NCBI RefSeq assembly: GCF_040219215.1
Contig: NZ_JAVJSX010000039.1
Span: forward strand, 1 to 64,000
Origin: Thalassobaculum_A sp040219215
GTDB taxonomy: Bacteria; Pseudomonadota; Alphaproteobacteria; Thalassobaculales; Thalassobaculaceae
Length of the DNA stretch: 64,000 nucleotides
Direction: 5' to 3'
In this document: piece by piece, positions 42,711 through 50,627 of the stretch
Layout of the letters: the number at the start of each line of letters is the position of its first letter
Position numbering within the stretch: the stretch's first letter is position 1
The notes under the pieces: generated by a model
What the model was told of the DNA's origin: nothing
Seen by the model: only the letters and a program-made list of their open reading frames with translations
The model's database searches: none
Program-made: the position numbers and the translations under genes

Positions 42711-43556
42711 ATGACCACAATCAAGCCCGTCACCGTGGGCAGCATCACGATCGCCAACGATCATCCGTTTACGCTGATTGCCGGGCCGTGTCAGATCGAG
42801 AGCCGCGATCACGCGATGGAAGTCGCGGAGATCCTGGTGGCGCTCTGCGGCAAGGCGGGTGTTCCGCTGATCTACAAATCGTCCTACGACAAGGCCAACC
42901 GGACCAGCGTGGCAGGCCAGCGCGGGATCGGCATGGCAGCCGGGCTGCAGATCCTGGCCGATGTGCGCGAGCGTTTTGGTTGCCCGGTGCTGACCGACGT
43001 GCACGAGCCGCCGCAATGTGCGGTCGCGGCCGAGCACGTCGACGTGCTGCAGATACCGGCGTTCCTGTGCCGGCAGACCGACCTGCTGCTCGCGGCCGGT
43101 TCGACCGGGAAGGTGGTCAACGTCAAGAAGGGCCAGTTCCTGGCGCCGTGGGAAATGAAGAACGTTGCCGACAAGGTCGCCTCGACCGGCAACCGTCGGA
43201 TCCTGTTGACCGAGCGGGGCGTCAGCTTCGGCTACAACACCCTGGTCTCGGACATGCGCAGCCTGCCGGAGATGGCGAAGACCGGATACCCGGTCGTGTT
43301 CGACGCCACCCATTCCGTCGCTCAGCCCGGCGGCAAGGGAACCTCGAGCGGCGGCCAGCGCGAGTTCGCTCCGGTACTGGCGCGTGCCGCGTTGGCGGTG
43401 GGTGCGGCTGCGGTCTTCATGGAGTGCCACCCCGATCCGGACAACGCGCCGTCCGACGGACCGAACATGGTGCGGCTTGCCGATCTGCCTGCCCTCCTGG
43501 ACACCTTTGTCGCCTTCGATAGGATCGCCAAGGCCCATCCAGTCGCGATCGACTGA
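42711..43556 (+). CDS. kdsA: 3-deoxy-8-phosphooctulonate synthase
   Basis: It condenses arabinose 5-phosphate and phosphoenolpyruvate to Kdo 8-phosphate for LPS. 281 residues; LIAGPCQIESRDHAMEVAEIL, YKSSYDKANRTS, LTDVHEPPQC, PAFLCRQTDLL and VFDATHSVAQPGG are classic. TNRTS-type residues (KANRTS) fit the metal-independent or mixed class; I cannot assign which with certainty. It starts four bases after pyrG, and uses PEP, the product of the nearby eno. Confidence 0.96.
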   Translation: MTTIKPVTVGSITIANDHPFTLIAGPCQIESRDHAMEVAEILVALCGKAGVPLIYKSSYDKANRTSVAGQRGIGMAAGLQILADVRERFGCPVLTDVHEPPQCAVAAEHVDVLQIPAFLCRQTDLLLAAGSTGKVVNVKKGQFLAPWEMKNVADKVASTGNRRILLTERGVSFGYNTLVSDMRSLPEMAKTGYPVVFDATHSVAQPGGKGTSSGGQREFAPVLARAALAVGAAAVFMECHPDPDNAPSDGPNMVRLADLPALLDTFVAFDRIAKAHPVAID

Positions 43557-43596
43557 CAATCCGGGTCCCGCGCATCGATTCATGGGAGGGTGCCGC

Positions 43597-44991
43597 ATGG
43601 CGCGCACCGCCGGCCGTTACGGCCTCGCCTACACCACCAATCACCCCGACTCGGCGGTGCGGTTCGACGACCTTGTCAGCGCCTATCTCGGCTTCGGACG
43701 TGACATCGGCGACCAATTGAAGGCGCTGCTGGCCGACGACCGCGACATGCCGCTGGCCCACGTCGCCAAGGGATATTTCTTCAAGCTGTTCGGCAGTGCC
43801 GCCATGTCGGAACGGGCACGCAAGAGCCTCGTCGAGGCGGAACGGCTGTTCGAGTCAGCCGACGCCACCGACCGCGAGCATCTGCACCTGGAAGCGCTGC
43901 GTGCGTGGTGCGCCGACGACCTCGATCGGACCACGGACACCTGGGAAGCCATCCTGCTGGACCATCCCAAGGACGTGTTCGCGCTGCGCCTGGCGCACTT
44001 CAACCATTTCTATGCCGGTGAGGCGCGCAAGATGCGTGACAGCGTGGCGCGCGTTCTGCCGCAATGGACCGATGCGGATCCCGATATCGGCTACGTCCAC
44101 GGCATGTACGGTTTCGCGCTCGAGGAATCCGGCGATTACGCCCGCGGCGAGCGCTTCGGCCGCATGGCAGTCGAGCGCAATCCGAAGGACGCCTGGTCGG
44201 TACATGCGGTGGCCCATGTCATGGAGATGCAGGGTCGGCACTCCGAGGGTATCGCCTGGGTGAACCGGCACGAGGCGGACTGGTCGACCACCAACAATTT
44301 TCGCTTCCACCTGTACTGGCACCGCGCATTGTACCATCTGGAACGCCACGAGTTCGAACAGGTGCTGTCGATTTACGACGACTATGTCGCGTCGGACATT
44401 GCCAGCGACATGTACCTGGACGTCTGCAACGCCGCGTCGCTGCTGTGGCGGCTGGAAATGTACGGCGTCGATGTCGGTGATCGATGGAAGGGCTTGGCCG
44501 AGGTCTCGATGCGCCATGTCGACGACCGCGAACTGATCTTCGTATCGCTGCACTACCTCATCGCGTTGCTCAAGAGCGGAGAGACCGAGGCGGCAGCGCG
44601 GATGGCTGCACAGCTCGAAGGTTATGCAAACTCTGCCGTGGCCCAAGGCAGGGTGTCGGCGCGGGTCGGGGTTGGTACCGCGGCCGCACTTGCAGCGTTC
44701 GCCAGGGGCGATGCTGGAACAGCGGTCGATGCACTGCTGCCGATCCGATACGACCTCTACTGCATGGGTGGCAGCCACGCTCAGCGCGATCTGTTCGAGG
44801 AGGTCCTGATCGCCGCCGCCGTAAAGGCCAGACCCAGGATCGCCCGGCGGCTGTTGGCCGAGCGCACAGCGCTGAAGCCACGCAGCGCCTGGAGCTGGCG
44901 CAATTACGCTGCCGCCCTCAGGGCGGATGGTGCGCCGGAAGCAGCCCTGGACGCTGAACGTCAGGCAGAGACGGTGTTGTCGGCGGCCTGA
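43597..44991 (+). CDS. Tetratricopeptide-repeat protein (TTC38-like)
   Basis: 464 residues, cytoplasmic (no signal). It matches the TTC38/StaR-type TPR family in outline: AHVAKGYFFKLFGSAAMSERARKSL, then helix pairs such as DVFALRLAHFNHFYAGEARKM, GYVHGMYGFALEESGDYARGE and AWSVHAVAHVMEMQGRHSEGI, ending with RSAWSWRNYAAALRADGAPE. The role in bacteria is unknown. It is probably cotranscribed with kdsA (40-base gap, GGGAGGG ribosome site). The start at 43597 excludes an upstream extension that is only a shadow of kdsA. Confidence 0.8.
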   Translation: MARTAGRYGLAYTTNHPDSAVRFDDLVSAYLGFGRDIGDQLKALLADDRDMPLAHVAKGYFFKLFGSAAMSERARKSLVEAERLFESADATDREHLHLEALRAWCADDLDRTTDTWEAILLDHPKDVFALRLAHFNHFYAGEARKMRDSVARVLPQWTDADPDIGYVHGMYGFALEESGDYARGERFGRMAVERNPKDAWSVHAVAHVMEMQGRHSEGIAWVNRHEADWSTTNNFRFHLYWHRALYHLERHEFEQVLSIYDDYVASDIASDMYLDVCNAASLLWRLEMYGVDVGDRWKGLAEVSMRHVDDRELIFVSLHYLIALLKSGETEAAARMAAQLEGYANSAVAQGRVSARVGVGTAAALAAFARGDAGTAVDALLPIRYDLYCMGGSHAQRDLFEEVLIAAAVKARPRIARRLLAERTALKPRSAWSWRNYAAALRADGAPEAALDAERQAETVLSAA

Positions 44992-44995
44992 CGGA

Positions 44996-45475
44996 TCAGT
45001 AGGGCGTACCGTCGCTGCGGCGCACGAACACGTAGTCGCCGTCTATCCACCGGACCTGCATGTCGACGTCCGGATAGTCGACCTCGTCACCGTCGACGCG
45101 GCCGCCGACTTCAAGGTACGTAGCCTCGGTATCCGTCCGGTTCAGCAGGGCGTGGCCATCGGGTCGGCCGGCGGGGAACGCTGCGCACATACCGGGGCCG
45201 AGGGTCTGTTCGCCGGCATCGGTGACCAGTGTGACGGTCCCGGTCAGCACCATCACGAACTCGTCCTCACGGGTATGCCAGTGTCGCACCGAAGACTGGC
45301 AGCGCGGCGGCAAGATTACGTGGTTCACGCCAAAATGCGTCAGCCCGCCATGGTCGCTGAGGCGACGCTTGATCCGCTCCGACGAAGGACCGGCGAAGGC
45401 CGCCGGATAGGCGTTCCCCACATGGGGGGCGACGGTCATCGCCTCGAACGCCGGCGGTTTTGGCTTCTCGGGCAT
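44996..45475 (-). CDS. Cupin domain protein
   Basis: 159 residues with one cupin barrel: LPPRCQSSVRHWHTREDEFVMVLTG supplies the first metal motif (two His and Glu), and FPAGRPDGHALLNRTDTEATYLEVGGR the second with the His. A C-terminal extension carries YPDVDMQVRWIDGDYVFVRRSDG. Substrate unknown; similar proteins are often annotated as sugar or dioxygenase-like cupins. It runs opposite to its neighbours, its stop four bases from the TPR gene stop. Confidence 0.85.
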   Translation of the reverse strand: MPEKPKPPAFEAMTVAPHVGNAYPAAFAGPSSERIKRRLSDHGGLTHFGVNHVILPPRCQSSVRHWHTREDEFVMVLTGTVTLVTDAGEQTLGPGMCAAFPAGRPDGHALLNRTDTEATYLEVGGRVDGDEVDYPDVDMQVRWIDGDYVFVRRSDGTPY

Positions 45476-45527
45476 GGAGCTACTCGCGATCGCAAACGTT
45501 GTCTGATCAGTCTAGACGGCAAATCAA

Positions 45528-45556
45528 TTGAACCTCCAGCGGTCGGGCGCTATTTC
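45528..45556 (+). promoter_or_regulatory. Predicted promoter of eno
   Basis: TTGAAC (45528-45533) and TATTTC (45551-45556) with a 17-base spacer, leading to a start near 45563 and a leader of about 27 bases before the eno ATG. It is located in the divergent gap with the cupin gene. Confidence 0.5.
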
Positions 45557-45589
45557 TCCCGCACCGTTTCGGTCCTCAGGAGCCCGCCC

Positions 45590-46876
45590 ATGAGCGCGAT
45601 CATCGACATCACCGCCCGCGAGATACTGGATAGCCGCGGCAATCCGACGGTGGAGGTCGACGTTACCCTCGAAACCGGCGCCTTCGGCCGGGCAGGGGTA
45701 CCGTCCGGGGCGTCTACCGGTGCCTATGAGGCGGTCGAGAAACGGGACGGCGATGCCAACCGCTACGGAGGCAAGGGGGTCCAGCAGGCAGTCGACGCCG
45801 TAAACGGCGAGATCTTCGATGCGCTGTCTGGGCGCGATGCCGCCGAGCAACTCCTGATCGACCGTGCGCTGCTCGAGTTGGACGGGACCGAGAACAAGAG
45901 CCGGCTCGGCGCCAACGCGCTGCTCGGCGTGTCGATGGCCGTCGCCAAGGCCCAGGCCGACGAAATGGGGTTGCCATTGTGGCGCTACGTTGGCGGAGCG
46001 TACGCTCACGTGCTGCCGACGCCGATGATGAACATCATCAACGGCGGTGCCCACGCGGACAACCCGATCGACTTCCAGGAATTCATGATCATGCCGGTGG
46101 CGTTCCCGACATTCAGGGAAGCGCTGCGGGCCGGATCGGAGATATTCCACTCCCTGCGCAAGCAACTGTCGGCCGCCGGCCACAACACCAATGTCGGTGA
46201 CGAAGGTGGGTTCGCGCCGGACATGAAAAGCGCTGACGAGGCGCTGGCCGCCGTCGTGAAAGCGATCGAGGCGGCCGGGTACCGGCCGGGTGAAGATGTC
46301 ATGATCGCCCTCGACCCGGCTTCCACCGAGTTCTTCAAGAACGGAAAGTACGTCCTGGAAGGTGAGGGCAAGACGTTGGATGCGGCCGGCATGATCAAGC
46401 TCTATGCCGACCTGGCTGCGCGCTATCCGATCGTGTCGATCGAGGATGCGCTGAGCGAGGATGACTGGGATGGCTTCAAGGCCCTGACCGCGGAACTAGG
46501 CTCCAAGGTGCAGATCGTCGGCGACGATCTGTTCGTGACCAATTCCAAGCGGTTGAAGCGTGGCATTGCCGAGAAGTCCGGCAACGCCATCCTGGTGAAG
46601 GTCAACCAGATAGGCACGCTCTCCGAGACGCTCGAAACCGTTTCAATGGCCCAGCGCGCGCGCTTCGGCACGGTGATGTCGCACCGCTCCGGCGAGACCG
46701 AGGATGCGACGATCGCCGATCTGGCGGTTGCGACCAACGCCGGTCAGATCAAGACCGGATCGCTGTCCCGATCCGACCGTACCGCGAAGTACAACCAGTT
46801 GCTCCGCATCGAGGAGGCCCTGGGCGCCGCCGGGCGCTATGCCGGGCGGTCATCCCTGGCGCCGTTAGCCGAGTGA
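45590..46876 (+). CDS. eno: Enolase
   Basis: It interconverts 2-phosphoglycerate and phosphoenolpyruvate, and is often part of RNA degradosomes. 428 residues: AREILDSRGNPTVEVDV, PSGASTGAYEAVEKRD, NTNVGDEGGFAPDMKSADEA, SIEDALSEDDWDGF and VMSHRSGETEDATIADLAV are diagnostic, with catalytic Lys in LVKVNQIGTL. The TCAGGAG site defines the ATG at 45590; a long open frame upstream is antisense to the cupin gene. Its last bases overlap the GTG start of the next gene. Confidence 0.98.
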   Translation: MSAIIDITAREILDSRGNPTVEVDVTLETGAFGRAGVPSGASTGAYEAVEKRDGDANRYGGKGVQQAVDAVNGEIFDALSGRDAAEQLLIDRALLELDGTENKSRLGANALLGVSMAVAKAQADEMGLPLWRYVGGAYAHVLPTPMMNIINGGAHADNPIDFQEFMIMPVAFPTFREALRAGSEIFHSLRKQLSAAGHNTNVGDEGGFAPDMKSADEALAAVVKAIEAAGYRPGEDVMIALDPASTEFFKNGKYVLEGEGKTLDAAGMIKLYADLAARYPIVSIEDALSEDDWDGFKALTAELGSKVQIVGDDLFVTNSKRLKRGIAEKSGNAILVKVNQIGTLSETLETVSMAQRARFGTVMSHRSGETEDATIADLAVATNAGQIKTGSLSRSDRTAKYNQLLRIEEALGAAGRYAGRSSLAPLAE

Positions 46877-47442
46877 GCCGCGCACAGAGCGATTCTGCCG
46901 AGCCGCAGCCGATCGACCCGCGGACCCTGCTTGGCATCAATAGCTTTGGGCAGCCGATCTGGCGCGCCGTGGTTCAGGCCGGGCTGTTCTTCACGGTTGC
47001 CGGTCTCGGGCTGTCGATGGCCCTGGGCCAGCCGCCGAAGCCTGAGCTTGGCTGGTCGATCGCGTTGTTGGGGCTGGTTGCCGGTATCGTTCTTCCTGGC
47101 CTGGCGACGTTCGGGGGACGGCGACGCGTTGAGCTGTTCGAGGAAGGCTTTGTCGTGCGCAGCATGTTCCACACCCGGCAGCACCGCTGGACCGAAGTGT
47201 CGGATTTCGTGCTGGCCACTATGCTGCCCGGACGCGGTATGCGTCAGACATACGTGGTCTACGACGCCGAGGGTGACCGAGGCCTCCTGGTTCGGTTGAA
47301 CCGGTTCCTGAGTGGCCGGGGACGGTCGCTCCCGATCGGACTGGAGCCGGCTCACATGCCAGGGAATGCCGTGACCGTCGCCCTGACACTGAATGCCTGG
47401 CGCGAGCGTGCGCTTGACAGGGCGAACGCCGAACACGGCTGA
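46873..47442 (+). CDS. Membrane protein with PH-like domain, unknown function
   Basis: 189 residues starting at a GTG that overlaps the eno stop (GTGA). Two helices span about residues 32-50 and 61-80; the rest is a cytoplasmic beta-rich domain, with RRRVELFEEGFVVRSMFHTRQHRWTEVSDF reminiscent of bacterial PH (YdbT/bPH) domains. The call is by pattern. It lies between eno and ftsB, and appears cotranscribed with eno. Confidence 0.6.
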   Translation: MSRAQSDSAEPQPIDPRTLLGINSFGQPIWRAVVQAGLFFTVAGLGLSMALGQPPKPELGWSIALLGLVAGIVLPGLATFGGRRRVELFEEGFVVRSMFHTRQHRWTEVSDFVLATMLPGRGMRQTYVVYDAEGDRGLLVRLNRFLSGRGRSLPIGLEPAHMPGNAVTVALTLNAWRERALDRANAEHG

Positions 47443-47487
47443 GTCCTTTTGGCAACAGGCTGAGTTTATTGGTGAATTATTAGGAAA

Positions 47488-47532
47488 GATTCGCGATTCG
47501 TTCACGTTGTTCGACCCGTGGCGTCATGATTC
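47488..47532. promoter_or_regulatory. Cluster of three GANTC sites ahead of ftsB
   Basis: GATTC occurs at 47488-47492, 47495-47499 and 47528-47532, upstream of the ftsB ATG. GANTC is the target of the alphaproteobacterial cell-cycle methylase CcrM, where such clusters sit in cell-cycle promoters. Presence of CcrM in this organism is not shown by the window. Confidence 0.35.
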
Positions 47533-47562
47533 AATTCGAGTGTCGCCGACGTGGAGGACGCC

Positions 47563-47934
47563 ATGACCCTGATCCCCGAGCTCAAGCGCCGTGCTCGACA
47601 CGTCGTCGGGCCACTGATCGGGTCTCTGCTTGTTGCGTACTTTGCGTACCATGCAGTGGAAGGCGACCGAGGCATCCGGGCTTGGCAGCGCCTTGACGGC
47701 GAGGTTGCCGAGGCCCGCGTCGTCCGCGATCGGTTGTCCCGCGAGCAGGCTGCTTTCGAAAAGCGTGTTGCGATGCTCCGGCCCGACAGTCTTGACGCGG
47801 ACCTGTTGGAAGAACGTGCGCGCTTGGTGTTGGGTTTCGTGCCGTCGGACGGGCTAATCATGGGTGCTGCGACCGTTCCGACCGCCCGGCTTGCCGGTCT
47901 GACGAGTGTTCGCCGAACGATTTCAGCCAATTAA
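47563..47934 (+). CDS. ftsB: Septum formation initiator FtsB
   Basis: 123 residues, one membrane helix (about residues 18-34) followed by a heptad-rich coil RLDGEVAEARVVRDRLSREQAAFEKRVAMLRPDSLDADLLEERARLVLGF. This is the architecture of the FtsB/DivIC family in the FtsQLB divisome complex; the ending EERARLVLGFV is its usual motif. The eno-(unknown)-ftsB-pdhA order is typical of Alphaproteobacteria. The ATG at 47563 follows GTGGAGG. Confidence 0.9.
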   Translation: MTLIPELKRRARHVVGPLIGSLLVAYFAYHAVEGDRGIRAWQRLDGEVAEARVVRDRLSREQAAFEKRVAMLRPDSLDADLLEERARLVLGFVPSDGLIMGAATVPTARLAGLTSVRRTISAN

Positions 47935-47949
47935 CTTAAATTCAGTTAA

Positions 47950-47975
47950 TTGACATTTTTGCGTTGCAGCGCAAA
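47950..47975 (+). promoter_or_regulatory. Possible promoter element and operator of the pdh operon
   Basis: A consensus-like TTGACA (47950-47955) is followed at once by an 18-base palindrome, TTTGCG-TTGCAG-CGCAAA (47958-47975), with one non-symmetric pair. No good -10 lies 17 bases past TTGACA, so either activation or repression through the palindrome is possible. An alternative pair is TTGCAA with TAATTG further downstream. Confidence 0.35.
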
Positions 47976-48079
47976 CGCTTAGCGCTCTTGCAATAACCAG
48001 GGTCTTCCCCTAATTGTTTACGGGTAGGTACGGTGCGATTGCATCGTGCCGTCCGCAGACGATGCGCAGGGGGACTCTC

Positions 48080-49144
48080 ATGGCAGGTGCGGCAACCAAA
48101 AAGTCGACCTCGAGCCAGTCGGGCCGGAGCAAGGCCGCGGCGGCTCGCTCGACCCGCTCCACCAAAAAATCAACGTCGTCCGAGCCATCGGTCGAACAGC
48201 TTGTCGAGTACTACCGCGACATGCTGGTCATCCGCCGCTTTGAGGAGAAGGCCGGCCAATTGTACGGCATGGGCCTGATTGGCGGGTTCTGCCACCTGTA
48301 CATTGGCCAGGAAGCCGTCGTCGTCGGCATGCAGGCCGCGATCGGCGAGGGTGACACGGTCGTGACCTCGTACCGCGACCACGGCCATATGCTGGCGACC
48401 GGCATGGAAGCACGCGGCGTGATGGCGGAGCTGACCGGTCGGATCGGGGGGTATTCCCGAGGCAAGGGCGGCTCGATGCACATGTTCAGCCGGGAGAAGA
48501 ACTTCTTCGGCGGGCACGGCATCGTCGGTGCGCAGGTTCCGATCGGCACCGGGCTCGCCTTCAACCACCGCTACCGTGGCACCGACCGGGTCTCGCTGAC
48601 CTACATGGGCGATGGTGCCGTCAACCAGGGGCAGGTGTACGAGAGCTTCAACATGGCGGCTCTCTGGAAACTGCCGGTGATCTTCATCATCGAGAACAAC
48701 AAGTACGGCATGGGTACTTCGGTGACCCGCGCTGCCGCGGGGCCGTCCCTGGCCGAGCGTGGGCACGCCTACGGCATCCCGGGCGAGGAAATCGACGGGA
48801 TGAGCGTGACGGCAGTCAAGGCGGCCGGCGACAAGGCCGTTGCGTACTGCCGCGCAGGCAAGGGTCCGTATATCCTGGAAATGAAGACCTACCGCTATCG
48901 CGGCCACTCCATGTCCGACCCGGCCAAGTACCGGAGCAAGGAGGAGGTCAACAAGATGCGCCAGGAGCACGATCCGATCGACTCCCTGCGGCGCGTGTTG
49001 ATCGAGCGCAAGGTCGACGAGGAGACCTTGAAGAAGGTTGATCGCGAGGTGAAGGACTTGGTGACCGACGCCGCTGATTTCGCCCAGCAGAGCCCCGAGC
49101 CGGATGTTGCCGAGCTCTGGACGGACATTCTCGTAGAGGCCTGA
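48080..49144 (+). CDS. pdhA: Pyruvate dehydrogenase E1 component, alpha subunit
   Basis: The alpha chain of the thiamine-dependent E1 that decarboxylates pyruvate. 354 residues. The core has GGFCHLYIGQEAVVVGMQAA, GGSMHMFSREKNFFGGHGIVG, and the TPP motif GDGAVNQGQVYESFNMAALWKLPVIFIIENN; the loop YRYRGHSMSDPAKYR is that phosphorylated in mitochondria. An N-terminal 35-residue tail is Lys/Ser/Thr-rich with TKKSTSS twice. The ATG at 48080 has AGGGGG upstream. It starts the operon pdhA-pdhB-pdhC-lpdA-lipA. Confidence 0.97.
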   Translation: MAGAATKKSTSSQSGRSKAAAARSTRSTKKSTSSEPSVEQLVEYYRDMLVIRRFEEKAGQLYGMGLIGGFCHLYIGQEAVVVGMQAAIGEGDTVVTSYRDHGHMLATGMEARGVMAELTGRIGGYSRGKGGSMHMFSREKNFFGGHGIVGAQVPIGTGLAFNHRYRGTDRVSLTYMGDGAVNQGQVYESFNMAALWKLPVIFIIENNKYGMGTSVTRAAAGPSLAERGHAYGIPGEEIDGMSVTAVKAAGDKAVAYCRAGKGPYILEMKTYRYRGHSMSDPAKYRSKEEVNKMRQEHDPIDSLRRVLIERKVDEETLKKVDREVKDLVTDAADFAQQSPEPDVAELWTDILVEA

Positions 49145-49190
49145 CGCCGGAGCGGCCGCGGCCCGCGGCGCCCGCACGAGGGGAAAACGC

Positions 49191-50612
49191 ATGCCGACAC
49201 CCGTACTTATGCCGGCCTTGTCGCCGACGATGACCGAAGGCAATCTGGCCAAGTGGCACGTCAAGCAGGGCGACACGGTCAAAGCCGGCGACGTGATCGC
49301 CGAGATTGAGACCGACAAGGCGACAATGGAAGTCGAGGCGGTCGACGAGGGGACGATCGGCAAGATCGTAATCTCCGAAGGCACCGAAGGCGTGGCGGTG
49401 AACGCCGTGATCGCCTACCTGCTCGACGAGGGCGAGAGCGCTGGCGACATACCCGAGGACGGCGCTGCTGCTTCGGAACCGTCCGCTCCCGAGCAGGGCG
49501 CGCAAAGCGCCAGCAGCGGGGTGGGACCCGAAGGCGCCCCGGAGGCGCCCTCCCTGCCAGGTGCACCGGCCCACACCTCGGTGCGTGTGCCGGTTCCGAG
49601 CATCGATGAAGACAGGTTCTTCAAGGACACCCAGCGCCAGACCGTGCGCGAGGCCCTGCGCGACGCCATGGCCGAGGAGATGCGCGGCGACGACGAAGTC
49701 TTCGTCATGGGCGAGGAAGTGGCCGAGTACCAGGGCGCCTATAAAGTGACGCAGGGCCTGCTGGCTGAGTTCGGCGCCAAGCGGGTGATCGACACGCCGA
49801 TCACCGAGCACGGCTTCGCCGGCATGGCAGTCGGCGCGGCGTTCGGCAAGCTGAAGCCGGTGGTCGAGTTCATGACCTTCAACTTCGCCATGCAGGCGAT
49901 CGACCAGATCATCAACTCGGCAGCCAAGACGCTGTACATGTCGGGCGGCCAGATGGGGTGCCCGATCGTGTTCCGCGGCCCGAACGGCGCCGCCTCCCGC
50001 GTGGCCGCCCAGCACTCGCAATGCTACGCGAGCTGGTACGCGCATTGCCCGGGCTTGAAGGTGATAGCACCGTGGTCGGCCGCCGATGCGAAGGGCCTGC
50101 TGAAGGCCGCGATCCGCGATCCGAACCCAATCATCTTCCTGGAGAACGAGGTTCTGTACGGGCAGTCGTTCGATGTCCCGACCGACCCCGACTTCGTGTT
50201 GCCGATCGGCAAGGCAAAGATCGTGCGTTCGGGCAAGGACGTCACCATCACGGCGTTCTCGATCATGGTCGGCAAGGCCCTGGAAGCCGCCGAGAAGCTG
50301 GCCGAGGAGGGCATTGAGGCCGAGGTCATCGACCTGCGTACCATTCGCCCGCTGGATATCGAGACGCTCGTGACGTCGGTCAAGAAGACCAACCGACTGG
50401 TGACGACCGAGGAAGGCTGGGCATTCTCCGGCATCGGGTCGGAGATCTCGGCACTGATGATGGAGCACGCGTTCGACTATCTGGATGCGCCGGTTGCCCG
50501 GGTCGCCGGCGCCGACGTGCCGATGCCCTACGCCGCCAACCTCGAAAAGCTGGCCCTGCCGCAGGTGGACAACATCGTCCAGGCGGTCAAGGCGGTCTGC
50601 TACCGCTCGTAA
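49191..50612 (+). CDS. pdhB: Pyruvate dehydrogenase E1 component, beta subunit (with lipoyl domain)
   Basis: 473 residues: an N-terminal lipoyl domain (about 1-80) with the lipoyl-Lys motif EIETDKATMEVEA, an Ala/Pro/Ser linker (about 85-135), then a full E1-beta starting TVREALRDAMAEEM with DEVFVMGEEVAEYQGAYKVTQGLL and EHGFAGMAVGAAFG. This fused architecture is typical of Alphaproteobacteria. Its lipoyl domain is about 80 percent identical to that of the adjacent pdhC. Confidence 0.97.
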   Translation: MPTPVLMPALSPTMTEGNLAKWHVKQGDTVKAGDVIAEIETDKATMEVEAVDEGTIGKIVISEGTEGVAVNAVIAYLLDEGESAGDIPEDGAAASEPSAPEQGAQSASSGVGPEGAPEAPSLPGAPAHTSVRVPVPSIDEDRFFKDTQRQTVREALRDAMAEEMRGDDEVFVMGEEVAEYQGAYKVTQGLLAEFGAKRVIDTPITEHGFAGMAVGAAFGKLKPVVEFMTFNFAMQAIDQIINSAAKTLYMSGGQMGCPIVFRGPNGAASRVAAQHSQCYASWYAHCPGLKVIAPWSAADAKGLLKAAIRDPNPIIFLENEVLYGQSFDVPTDPDFVLPIGKAKIVRSGKDVTITAFSIMVGKALEAAEKLAEEGIEAEVIDLRTIRPLDIETLVTSVKKTNRLVTTEEGWAFSGIGSEISALMMEHAFDYLDAPVARVAGADVPMPYAANLEKLALPQVDNIVQAVKAVCYRS

Positions 50613-50627
50613 GGGAGAGCCGGAACC

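Noticed and set aside
44927..45589. Long N-terminal extension of enolase
   Set aside because: The extension is antisense to the cupin gene; the enolase N-terminus and its AGGAG site define the start at 45590.
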